Source of the DNA: Bacteroidota bacterium
Lineage (GTDB): Bacteria; Bacteroidota; Bacteroidia; Bacteroidales; Porphyromonadaceae
Reading direction: 5' to 3'
Length of the DNA stretch: 23,189 bases
NCBI GenBank assembly: GCA_023388555.1
Contig: JAEWGA010000047.1
Coordinates: 1 to 23,189 of the forward strand
Shown here: positions 15,854-23,034 of the stretch, piece by piece
Layout of the letters: each line of letters starts with the position of its first letter
How positions within the stretch are numbered: position 1 is the first letter of the stretch
Notes under the pieces: generated by a model
Seen by the model: the letters and a program-made list of their open reading frames with translations, nothing else
The model's database searches: none
Told to the model about the DNA's origin: nothing
Translations under genes and position numbers: made by a program

Positions 15854-15937
15854 TGCCCAGAACGGGAATCGAACCCGTACAGATTTTACTCTATTGGTGT
15901 TTGAGACCAACGCGTCTACCAATTCCGCCATCTGGGC
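15854..15937 (-). tRNA. tRNA-Leu (anticodon CAA)
   Basis: An 84-base class II tRNA. The acceptor stem GCCCAGA/TCTGGGC is perfect and A73 is the discriminator base. The anticodon stem TTGGT/ACCAA holds loop CTCAAAC with anticodon CAA (reads UUG). A long variable arm (AGA/TCT stem) marks leucine, and the T arm ACGGG-TTCGAAT-CCCGT is canonical. CCA is not encoded; the bases after A73 are CAC. Confidence 0.96.
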
Positions 15938-15953
15938 GTTTCGTAAACTGCTG

Positions 15954-15984
15954 CAAAGTTACTTTTTTACTTTGGTTTGTGCAA
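15954..15984 (-). promoter_or_regulatory. Promoter of tRNA-Leu (minus strand)
   Basis: Read on the minus strand, TTG (15984-15982) is followed after exactly 20 bases by TAACTTTG (15961-15954). The predicted start is about 10 bases before the mature tRNA. This is one of the clearest promoters in the window. Confidence 0.8.
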
Positions 15985-16013
15985 TACCTTCAAAGGCTTC
16001 GGCAATAACAGTT

Positions 16014-16394
16014 TTAGCGTGCTCCGCCTCGGGCAAGGTACAGCCCTAACATAACACCTAACAGCCCTAATACCGTAGCCGCAGTAAAGTAAGTAAGGGC
16101 TGGAGCGTATTTCCCTTGTTGTAGTAAGGTTACCAGTTCCAACGAAAAGGTGGAGAAGGTGGTGAACCCGCCACAAAACCCGGTGGTAAGCAGTAGCCAA
16201 TAGGTGGGAGCTTCTGCTCGTTCTGCAAAGGTTAGCCCACTAAATAGTCCTAACAAAAAAGCCCCCACAACATTTACAAGGAGGGTGGCTATCCAAGCAG
16301 GTCCCCCTCCCCAGGAGAGCCACGAGCACGAAACGGCATAACGAGCCACAGCGCCCATAGCACCTCCTAAAGCTACATATAAGAATGGTAGCAT
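16014..16394 (-). CDS. crcB: Fluoride ion channel CrcB/Fluc
   Basis: CrcB forms a dual-topology dimer in the inner membrane that lets fluoride leave the cell. The 126-residue product has four hydrophobic helices and the family motifs GGAMGAVARY (5' end), LVNVVGAFLLG with the conserved Asn, and GFCGGFTTFSTFSLE, which holds the sodium-site and phenylalanine-box residues. The start ATG lies four bases beyond the GH20 stop, so the two are surely cotranscribed. No fluoride riboswitch is seen; the tight spacing leaves no room for one directly upstream. There is no terminator between crcB and the tRNA promoter region. Confidence 0.95.
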   Translation of the reverse strand: MLPFLYVALGGAMGAVARYAVSCSWLSWGGGPAWIATLLVNVVGAFLLGLFSGLTFAERAEAPTYWLLLTTGFCGGFTTFSTFSLELVTLLQQGKYAPALTYFTAATVLGLLGVMLGLYLARGGAR

Positions 16395-16398
16395 GTTT

Positions 16399-18486
16399 TT
16401 ACTTTACTACTATCTCGTCCAAAAAGAGCCATCCACCAGCCCTGCCGCTCTGCTTTGCCTGTAAACGTATGTAGCGGGCTTTTGTGGAGCCTTCCCACAC
16501 AAAGGGGTGTAGGGTAAGCCTATCGTGGTGCAGGGGAATGTTGTGGTGTAGTGTTGCTACGGGGGTAAATTCTTTGCCATCGGCAGAAACGGAATACTCT
16601 ACTTGTTGTGGTAGGTGAATCCAGGCACTTGCTTGTTGCATAAACTCGGTGGAGATGCTGCGTAGGGATTGCAGTTTACCTAAGTCTATCACCACATCCA
16701 CATCCTGCATGGTGCCTTGCCAACGCCCATCGCCATGGCGCCAGTCGCCCCGTAACCCATTGGTTAGTGCTGTTTCGCCTCCCGCGGGGTAGTAGGAAGA
16801 GTAGGGTTTGTTGTAAACAACCTTAGCCCCCCGCGCCAAGTGTTGTATCGCTTTTAACGACTCGGCACGTGGGCCTTGTTCCTGAGCCAAATTAAAAGCG
16901 TTGTACCCACGGGCTTTGAGTTTGGTTACTTCGGCTAATGCGCGCTGCCTAAAGTAGGCACTATCTTTTTTGTTTAATGGCGTCCATGCAACCTCGGCCA
17001 AGGCGCATACCCTGGGGTAAAGCATATATTCCATGTGTTTGGCATTGGGTACATACTCGGTCCATAGGTTGGCCTGTACCCCCCAAATATAGCTGTGATA
17101 TTGCGGTGCCAGCGAGTCGGGCACGGGGTTGTAGCTATACACTTTCCCTAATGGAAGGTATCCTCCCATGGCAAGCGGTTCGTTAATGGGGGCATCTTGG
17201 TAATAGTCCAGGTAGAGGTGACTGTTGGGTACCATAACTACTTTCTGCTTGCTTCGGGCGGCGGCAATTCCACCGCTTTCACCTCGCCACGACATCACGG
17301 TTGCGCCAGGAGCTAAGCCCCCCTCCATTATTTCGTCCCAGCCAATAATGTGCCTTCCTTTTTGTAACAGGTAACGCTCTATGCGGTGAATAAGGTAGGA
17401 TTGCAACTCTTCTGGTGTTTTAAGTCCTTCGGCCCTCATACGTTCTTGGCAATGGGGGCACTTTTCCCAGTGCCTTTTTTCTGCCTCGTCGCCTCCTATA
17501 TGGATGTAGGGCGATGGGAATATCTCCAACACTTCGTCCAGGATGCCCTGCAATACCTCAAATGTTTTCTCCTTACCGGGGCAAACTTCACCTGCCATGT
17601 AGGGTTGTCCGGAGCAAGAAATTTCGGGGTAAGCAGCCAATAATGCCTCGGAGTGTCCGGGCATTTCTATTTCGGGTATTACGGTAACGTTGCGTTCAGC
17701 TGCGTACTGCACCAGTTTTCGCATTTGCTCTTGGGTGTAGTATCCGCCTTGTGCTAACGGGGCGTCGGCCACGCAGTATCGTCGGCCATTTTCCCAAAAG
17801 GTCATATAGTTTTTATAGGGGCGGTGAGCGGTATAATGTGTTAGCCGTGGGTATTGTTTTATTTCGGCACGCCAGCCACCGCCATCGGTAAGGTGCCAAT
17901 GGAAACGGTTCAGTTTGTAGCGCGCCATGTTATCTATTTGTCGGCACAGCGAGTCCAGCGACATAAAATGGCGCGAAACATCCAAATGCAGTCCCCGGTA
18001 AGCAAACCGAGGTGCATCGGTTATTTCCACCTTAGGCAAAGGGTAGCTTGTGCGCTCCTGCAATGTTTCGTTTCCCTCGGCCAGCTGAATAAGCGTTTGC
18101 ATACCGTAAAAGAAGCCGGCAGAGGTAGCAGCCTGCAGGGTGATGCCTTGGTTGTTTATATGGAGGCGATACCCTTCGGTAGGAAGCTCTTTTTGCAGTT
18201 GTAGGTGTATAGGTGCACTGCCTTTGCCGTGGCGGTTTCCCCAGGCGCGGTTGTACGCCCCAATGGCCATTGGTAAGGAGTCCTTGATAGCCGAGGAGTA
18301 CCGGAGTGCTTGCGTGTTGCCAGGTTGCCACAGTAATGTATCGGGGCCGGAAGAAACCCAACGCACCTGTGCTGGCTGAGGTATAACGGGTAAACGTAAG
18401 GCAGGCGTTTGGGCTACAATGCTTGCCGTGAAGAGGCTTCCCAGCAATGCTGTGGCGGGGAGGAAAGCAAAAAACAATTTTCTCAT
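16399..18486 (-). CDS. Exported beta-N-acetylhexosaminidase (GH20) with C-terminal F5/8 type C-like domain
   Basis: The 695-residue enzyme removes terminal beta-linked GlcNAc or GalNAc from glycans. After a signal peptide (to about residue 26, ASIVAQ) come a GH20b-type domain (about 30-155) and the catalytic TIM barrel (about 160-520). The barrel shows YRGLHLDVSRHF, FHWHLTDGGGWR, PEIEMPGHSEA and HIGGDEAEK, with the substrate-assisted pair Asp333-Glu334, then VMSWRGESGG. Residues about 560-695 resemble an F5/8 type C (CBM32-like) carbohydrate-binding domain. There is no lipobox, so it is periplasmic or secreted. It is followed four bases later by crcB and preceded by the DUF4294 gene at 67 bp. 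In mouth or gut Bacteroidales such enzymes trim host glycoproteins; that role is inferred. Confidence 0.94.
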   Translation of the reverse strand: MRKLFFAFLPATALLGSLFTASIVAQTPALRLPVIPQPAQVRWVSSGPDTLLWQPGNTQALRYSSAIKDSLPMAIGAYNRAWGNRHGKGSAPIHLQLQKELPTEGYRLHINNQGITLQAATSAGFFYGMQTLIQLAEGNETLQERTSYPLPKVEITDAPRFAYRGLHLDVSRHFMSLDSLCRQIDNMARYKLNRFHWHLTDGGGWRAEIKQYPRLTHYTAHRPYKNYMTFWENGRRYCVADAPLAQGGYYTQEQMRKLVQYAAERNVTVIPEIEMPGHSEALLAAYPEISCSGQPYMAGEVCPGKEKTFEVLQGILDEVLEIFPSPYIHIGGDEAEKRHWEKCPHCQERMRAEGLKTPEELQSYLIHRIERYLLQKGRHIIGWDEIMEGGLAPGATVMSWRGESGGIAAARSKQKVVMVPNSHLYLDYYQDAPINEPLAMGGYLPLGKVYSYNPVPDSLAPQYHSYIWGVQANLWTEYVPNAKHMEYMLYPRVCALAEVAWTPLNKKDSAYFRQRALAEVTKLKARGYNAFNLAQEQGPRAESLKAIQHLARGAKVVYNKPYSSYYPAGGETALTNGLRGDWRHGDGRWQGTMQDVDVVIDLGKLQSLRSISTEFMQQASAWIHLPQQVEYSVSADGKEFTPVATLHHNIPLHHDRLTLHPFVWEGSTKARYIRLQAKQSGRAGGWLFLDEIVVK

Positions 18487-18553
18487 AGCGTAAATTTTAC
18501 GGAAGGAGGATACTATTTATTTACCAAGTGTTTGTTGTGTAAGCAAGGTGGGG

Positions 18554-19216
18554 TTATATAAGTCCCATCTCAACCATTAGGCATACCCTTTCTATTAGGG
18601 CATCTTCGCCCCCAGGGTCGTAAGTGGTTTTAAGGGTGGTGCCAAACATGTTGGCAAAGAGGTTCCATACGTTGGCCGAGAAGCCTCCCAAGAAAGCCTC
18701 TATGAGCTGGAAGCTACTGGAGTTGCATTCCCGTGTAATAAGTTTTAGCAACAGCTTCCCTTGCGTAAGGGTTAGTTGTTTTAGTTGTGGCTTATACTGG
18801 CGGAACAACTCTTTTTCCATACGGTGCAGGTGAGCATTGCGTTCGCGTTCGGAGGGTATGGTTTCCAAGTACTCGTAGGTTTCCTTCATGGTGGAGGAAA
18901 CAATTTTTGCCAACGGGAGTGTGCGTTTCACGTCCCGAACTAATCGGGTATAAGCCACCCTGGCACGACCATCGCGGAATGTGAGCGGCGCAAAGCAGTA
19001 AACGGTTCGTAACCGGATAAAGGGAATGGTATCTTGGCCCTCCACCGTTGCGCGCACCATACGGCGTTGGCTGGGTGCTCCGGCTACGGTAGGGCTTTGT
19101 GCTTGTGCTTGCCACTGCTCGCAAAGGAGGCAGGAGAAAACGGCACATAGCCCTAACAAATAGCGTTGCCACTGCTTATAAAACAGCGCTGTGGAACATA
19201 AACTACGCATAACCAT
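18554..19216 (-). CDS. DUF4294 family exported protein
   Basis: Function unknown. The 220-residue product has an N-terminal hydrophobic export signal (about 18-40, ending QAQAQ). The rest is a mostly helical domain with the DUF4294 pattern: TIPFIRLRTVYCF, YTRLVRDVKRTLPLAK, LTLTQGKLLLKLITRE, FGTTLKTTYDPGGEDALIERV. The family is, to my knowledge, confined to Bacteroidota and lacks known catalytic residues. The ATG at 19216 gives MVMRS; the second Met (19210) is an equally good start. It is 67 bp upstream of the GH20 gene on the same strand and may be its operon mate. I could not find a convincing TAnnTTTG promoter; TATATTTA close to the start is the nearest match. Confidence 0.85.
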   Translation of the reverse strand: MVMRSLCSTALFYKQWQRYLLGLCAVFSCLLCEQWQAQAQSPTVAGAPSQRRMVRATVEGQDTIPFIRLRTVYCFAPLTFRDGRARVAYTRLVRDVKRTLPLAKIVSSTMKETYEYLETIPSERERNAHLHRMEKELFRQYKPQLKQLTLTQGKLLLKLITRECNSSSFQLIEAFLGGFSANVWNLFANMFGTTLKTTYDPGGEDALIERVCLMVEMGLI

Positions 19217-19551
19217 ACCTTAAATATACAGATAATTATGCCGCTCCCCCATGGCCTTTTAACGCAAAAAAACGCCTTCGTTGGGGAGCCTGACGGGTGT
19301 TTCGGAGCCGGTACTAAACATACACATTCCCACTTACTATAACCAATGGCAAAAGTTTGCATGCTATGGTGCAGTGTTTTGCAGTGCAGAATAATGCCTT
19401 GTAGTTTTACAGTTTTATAACAGTAGAATTTTAACAAGTGCTAATGTCCGCAAGGGCAATACTGCCACCAAGAGGTTATAAGGGCTGTGGTAATTACAAA
19501 AAAAAGGCGGTGGCACCCCCTAAGGGGAGCGAAGTGGTGTAAGAGCTATAT
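19217..19551. other. Divergent gene-free region before the regulator operon
   Basis: About 335 bases without a supported gene, between divergent DUF4294 and regulator genes. It contains a stem-forming inverted repeat at 19243-19289 and a direct repeat (TGCAGTG...TGCAGTG near 19372-19386). It also contains the short dyad CCCCT-A-AGGGG (19517-19527) beside a run of eight A residues. Read on the minus strand, that dyad with the T run could be a weak terminator, but no minus-strand gene precedes it. An uncharted small RNA is possible; nothing proves one. Confidence 0.5.
19243..19289 (-). repeat. Inverted repeat in the DUF4294 leader region
   Basis: GCTCCCC (19243-19249) pairs with GGGGAGC (19283-19289). 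Inside it AACG (19261-19264) pairs with CGTT (19279-19282) around a run of seven A. On the minus strand this would be a stem-loop about 27 bases before the DUF4294 start codon, if the transcript begins further upstream. Confidence 0.5.
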
Positions 19552-19583
19552 TTTGCTAAGTAGGGCTATTTGCGGTATCTTTG
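19552..19583 (+). promoter_or_regulatory. Promoter of the regulator-lptE-secG operon
   Basis: TTTG at 19552-19555 is followed after 20 bases by TATCTTTG at 19576-19583, a full match to the Bacteroidota consensus. The predicted start near 19590 leaves a leader of about 50 bases before the ATG at 19642. There is no sigma-54 type GG-N10-GC element obvious here, so the regulator itself seems to be expressed by the housekeeping sigma factor. Confidence 0.75.
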
Positions 19584-19641
19584 ACCCTATAAGTCCTTGG
19601 CTACTTGCTAGGGGCAACCGATGTTTCAGAATATACGTATT

Positions 19642-20952
19642 ATGGCAACCAAAGAGGAAATACGGCAAGTTAAGCAACGTTTCGGGATTATAGGAGATGC
19701 CCCAGGGCTAAACCGCGCCATAGAGGTGGCGTTGTTAATAGCCCCTACCGATGTATCGGTACTTGTTACGGGAGAAAGTGGTGTGGGTAAAGAGAATTTC
19801 CCGCAAATTATCCACCGCAATAGCAGCAGGAAGCATGGCCCATATATTGCCGTGAACTGTGGTGCTATACCAGAAGGAACTATCGACTCCGAACTGTTTG
19901 GCCATAAGAAGGGGTCGTTTACCGATGCTGTCTCGGAGCGTAAAGGTTACTTTGAGGTAGCCGATGGTGGTACTATTTTCCTGGACGAAGTAGGGGAACT
20001 GCCCCTCTCTACCCAGGCGCGCTTGCTCCGTGTATTAGAGTCGGGCGAGTTTTTAAAGGTAGGATCATCCCAGGTGCAACGTACCGATATCCGTGTAGTG
20101 GCTGCTACCAATGTGGACTTGTTGCAAGCCATTAGGGCAGGCAAGTTTCGGGAAGATTTGTACTACCGCCTTAATACCGTAACGGTAGAGTTGCCTCCGC
20201 TACGCAAAAGAGGCGACGATATCCTGCTGCTGTTCCGGAAGTTTGCCTCCGACTTTGCCGATAAGTACCGAACCCCTCCTATCCGTTTGGATGAAGAGGC
20301 GCAACACCTATTGCTAACATACGACTGGCCTGGTAATATTCGGCAGTTACGCAATGTGGTGGAACGGATGTGCGTTATAGTGCAGGACCGTGTTGTTTCT
20401 CGCGAAGTGCTACGCGAACACCTCCCCGCCAATGCCGATGTACGTCACCCCGCACTAATAACAACACCCAACCATAGCGGAGCCAGCGGATACACTCCGC
20501 CCTTTATGGATGCTAACGCCACTCCCCCCTCGTTGGATATTATATACAAGATGCTCTTCGACCTGAAGAGCGAGGTTAACGCATTGTCGCACCGGATTTA
20601 TACCGCCATGGGTAATGCTCCGGAAACCTCCGAGCCTATTGTACCCAGCCATGGCCTCGAAAGCACCCTGCCTAACAAATATCCTACCCCATACAGGCCT
20701 ACTCCCGAGTCTCCTACAACAGCCTCCCCAGTATTGGGAAGTAGTAGGGTAGTGCACACGCAAGAAGTAACTCCTTATAACGAGTACGAGGAACTACTGA
20801 ATACGGACCAAGTGCTTTCGTTGGACGAAATGGAAAAAGAGTATATTAAAATGGTACTGAAGCGAAACCACGGTGTGCGCAAAAAAACCGCCGATGACCT
20901 GCAAATTTCCGAACGAACACTCTACCGAAAACTTAAAGAGAGCGAAGAATGA
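19642..20952 (+). CDS. Sigma-54-interaction (AAA+) domain transcriptional regulator lacking a receiver domain
   Basis: The 436-residue product begins almost directly with the AAA+ domain of bacterial enhancer-binding proteins (about 12-240), with no receiver, PAS or GAF domain. Visible are Walker A GESGVGKE (44-51), the sigma-54 contact loop as GSFTDA (91-96) in place of GAFTGA, Walker B GTIFLDE (110-116), FREDLYYRLN and WPGNIRQLRNVVER. A disordered Pro/Thr/Ser-rich linker (about 265-385) leads to a Fis-type helix-turn-helix (about 395-433, IKMVLKRNHGVRKKTADDLQISERTLYRKLKE). I chose MATKEEIRQ at 19642, which fits homologs as I remember them; an ATG seven codons upstream is also in frame. The stop overlaps the lptE start by four bases. 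Similar regulators head lptE/secG clusters in Bacteroidales. Their target genes are not known to me. Confidence 0.9.
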   Translation: MATKEEIRQVKQRFGIIGDAPGLNRAIEVALLIAPTDVSVLVTGESGVGKENFPQIIHRNSSRKHGPYIAVNCGAIPEGTIDSELFGHKKGSFTDAVSERKGYFEVADGGTIFLDEVGELPLSTQARLLRVLESGEFLKVGSSQVQRTDIRVVAATNVDLLQAIRAGKFREDLYYRLNTVTVELPPLRKRGDDILLLFRKFASDFADKYRTPPIRLDEEAQHLLLTYDWPGNIRQLRNVVERMCVIVQDRVVSREVLREHLPANADVRHPALITTPNHSGASGYTPPFMDANATPPSLDIIYKMLFDLKSEVNALSHRIYTAMGNAPETSEPIVPSHGLESTLPNKYPTPYRPTPESPTTASPVLGSSRVVHTQEVTPYNEYEELLNTDQVLSLDEMEKEYIKMVLKRNHGVRKKTADDLQISERTLYRKLKESEE

Positions 20953-21488
20953 AACCCCTTACGCCACTCCTACGCATAACAAAGGGAACAATAACACTAT
21001 TGCTGGCACTGCTACTGCTATGTGCCACGGCTTGCACGGTGAGCTATAAGCTGAACGGTGCCAGCATCGACTACTCCCGCATAAAAACCATATCCATTAA
21101 GGACTTCAACAACTTAGCACCATTGGTATACCCCCCCTTGGCACAAAAGTTTACCGAGGACCTGCGCGAAAAGTTCCAAAGCCGTACTCGCCTCTCTTTG
21201 GAAAGAGATAATGGAGACCTTGCCTTGGAAGGCGAAATCGTGGGCTACGACCTTGCTCCCGAGGCCGTTCAGGAAGATGCCTTTGCCGCACGCACCAAAC
21301 TTACCATGCGCATTAAGGTGAGATATGCCAACAAAAAGAACTCTAAGGAGGACTTTGAACGTGAATTCACAGCGTACACCACTTTCGATAGCAGCCAGAT
21401 GTTTACCGATGTACAAGACCAACTGGTGGCAGAACTGACCGAAGATATCATCCAGCAAATATTCAACGCTACGGTAGAGAACTGGTAA
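20949..21488 (+). CDS. lptE: LPS-assembly lipoprotein LptE
   Basis: LptE plugs the LptD barrel and helps place lipopolysaccharide in the outer leaflet of the outer membrane. The 179-residue product has a long hydrophobic signal with Cys29 (LLLCATAC) as the likely acylated residue, though the lipobox has Ala rather than Leu at -3. After it come CTVSYKLNGASIDYSRIKTI, FTEDLREKFQSRTRLSL and LEGEIVGYDLAP, the pattern of Bacteroidota LptE (YSFTGASI-like opening). The ATGA overlap with the regulator suggests coupled translation, and the next gene starts five bases after the stop. Assignment rests on pattern and on the neighbourhood with SecG. Confidence 0.85.
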   Translation: MKPLTPLLRITKGTITLLLALLLLCATACTVSYKLNGASIDYSRIKTISIKDFNNLAPLVYPPLAQKFTEDLREKFQSRTRLSLERDNGDLALEGEIVGYDLAPEAVQEDAFAARTKLTMRIKVRYANKKNSKEDFEREFTAYTTFDSSQMFTDVQDQLVAELTEDIIQQIFNATVENW

Positions 21489-21493
21489 CCCCC

Positions 21494-22255
21494 ATGACGT
21501 ACGACGAACTCCGACATTATATCCTGGACCGGACAACCCTTAGTGCCGACGCCCTGCCGGACCTAATGCTACTAAGCCAGCAGTACCCCTACTGCAGCGC
21601 CTTGCATGTACTTATATTACGGGCTTTACACCTGAACCAGGACCTTAGGTTTGCCGCCGAACTGCACCGCAGAGCTTTACTGATACCAGACTCCAGCTAC
21701 CTCTTCTTATTACTACAAAGCCAAGAAGCACATTATGCCGATTGGGTAGGGGAAAACAACTTACCAGAAGATGACGCCTTTGCCCTGATAGATAACTTTT
21801 TACAATTCCACCCGCAAGACGATACCCCCATATTAGGTTTGGCATCCGACCTCACCCCCGAGGAGGAAAAACAAGTAACGCAAGACTATTTGCAGTGGAT
21901 GGAAAAACAACCCGAAGCAAAAAAAACAGAAACGCCCGAGCCAGAAAACACCGATAGCCTGATAACTGCCTTCCTAAACAAAGGAAAAGAGGCCGAAACT
22001 TTGCATATAAACAACGACTCGGAAAACACCGATACCAACCCGTTGGCACAACCTGCCGAACAAAATAACGAAGAACTGTTTACCGAAACCTTGGCCCGTA
22101 TTTATATCCGCCAACAAAAATATGCCCAGGCACTGCGCATTATCAGCTCGTTACACTTGAAATATCCGCAAAAAAATAGTTACTTTGCGGAGCAAATTAA
22201 ATACCTGGAGCGCTTGGTCCTCAATGCTTCAGCCGAAATACAGAAACCTAACTAA
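21494..22255 (+). CDS. Hypothetical protein with TPR-like C-terminus
   Basis: No named family comes to mind. The 253-residue soluble protein begins with a helical region (YDELRHYILDRTTLSADALPD, QQYPYCSALHVLILRALHL). An acidic, low-complexity, probably disordered middle (about 125-195, rich in Glu, Lys, Thr, Asn) follows. The end (about 195-245) is a single TPR-like helix pair, LARIYIRQQKYAQALRIISSLHLKYPQKN. There is no signal peptide or membrane helix. It sits 5 bp after lptE and 8 bp before secG, and I recall a similar unnamed gene in this place in other Bacteroidales. That fixed position suggests a link with envelope assembly or secretion, but this is inference. Confidence 0.8.
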   Translation: MTYDELRHYILDRTTLSADALPDLMLLSQQYPYCSALHVLILRALHLNQDLRFAAELHRRALLIPDSSYLFLLLQSQEAHYADWVGENNLPEDDAFALIDNFLQFHPQDDTPILGLASDLTPEEEKQVTQDYLQWMEKQPEAKKTETPEPENTDSLITAFLNKGKEAETLHINNDSENTDTNPLAQPAEQNNEELFTETLARIYIRQQKYAQALRIISSLHLKYPQKNSYFAEQIKYLERLVLNASAEIQKPN

Positions 22256-22263
22256 TTTCATAT

Positions 22264-22617
22264 ATGTACATCTTTTTGTCTGTCCTGATCGTTTTGATCT
22301 CACTTCTGCTCATCTTTATTGTTACCATCCAGAACTCTAAGGGTGGGGGCTTGGCTTCGGGCTTTGCCTCAACCAACAATATTATGGGTGTGCGTAAAAC
22401 TACCGACCTGTTGGAGAAACTAACCTGGGGGCTTACTGGTGCCATTGTGGTACTCTGCCTTATCTCGGCACGTTTTGCTCCTCGGGTAGTGGATGCCCGC
22501 GCCAACTCTGCTATCGACAGCTATGTAGAAAAGGCTACCATTCCAACTCCTGTGGAAACACAACCTTTTGGCGCAGAGCAAAGCACTCCAGCAACTGGCG
22601 ACTCTGTGGCACAATAA
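22264..22617 (+). CDS. secG: Preprotein translocase subunit SecG
   Basis: SecG is the small accessory subunit of the SecYEG channel in the inner membrane. The 117-residue product has two transmembrane helices (about 2-22 and 56-77). Between them is the conserved cytoplasmic loop IQNSKGGGLASGF...MGVRKTTDLLEKLTW, followed by a hydrophilic C-terminal tail rich in Thr, Pro and Ala, usual in Bacteroidota. It is the last gene of the operon, 8 bp after the hypothetical gene, and is followed by a strong terminator. Confidence 0.95.
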   Translation: MYIFLSVLIVLISLLLIFIVTIQNSKGGGLASGFASTNNIMGVRKTTDLLEKLTWGLTGAIVVLCLISARFAPRVVDARANSAIDSYVEKATIPTPVETQPFGAEQSTPATGDSVAQ

Positions 22618-22644
22618 AAGCCGAGCAACATAACAGTTTACCTT

Positions 22645-22685
22645 ATAGGTAGCCCCGCAGCAAGCGGTGGCTACCTATTTTTTTT
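22645..22685 (+). terminator. Intrinsic terminator after secG
   Basis: Stem ATAGGTAGCC (22645-22654) with GGCTACCTAT (22669-22678), extended by four more pairs past a bulged T, closes a five-base loop. A run of eight T follows (22678-22685). Confidence 0.92.
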
Positions 22686-22971
22686 GTCCAACAGCGTTTT
22701 ATGAGCAATAAAATAATGCGCCCAAATAAACGCTTTTGAGCCGACCCTCCCTAAAGTTAAAAACAAAACGTTGGGGCTCGGACCAAAATTTTGTAACCCC
22801 TCTTTCCCAATTCAACTCTTTTCCCGCTTCCAATAAAACGTGAGCCGCATATCTCTTCTTTTCCCTTTTTACAACGGGAATACCCTTGCCAGGACTGCTG
22901 GTAGAGTAAAAAACAAGGCTGGCTATTGGGATAAAAGTTTGGGAAGAGCAAACTTACTCTGCTTAAATAAC
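22686..22971. other. Gene-free region between two terminators
   Basis: About 285 bases with no supported gene, promoter match or known RNA. Short frames here have no coding character. A weak inverted repeat, GAGCC (22738-22742) with GGCTC (22775-22779), is the only structure noticed. The region lies between the secG terminator and the terminator of the minus-strand gene at the right edge. Confidence 0.5.
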
Positions 22972-23016
22972 AAAAGAAGGGTGCACCAAGTAATGTTTTT
23001 GGTGCACCCTTCTTTT
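22972..23016 (-). terminator. Bidirectional terminator with an 18-bp stem
   Basis: A perfect 18-bp stem (22972-22989 with 22999-23016) closes a nine-base loop. The outer pairs are A-T, so a T run is present in both directions. It starts 18 bp past the stop of the minus-strand gene at the right edge and most likely serves it. Confidence 0.92.
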
Positions 23017-23034
23017 ATTTTGTAAACGGTTGGG

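Noticed and set aside
15938..16013. crcB and tRNA-Leu as one transcript only
   Set aside because: A well-formed promoter at 15954-15984 faces the tRNA, so it does not need read-through, although some read-through from crcB is possible.
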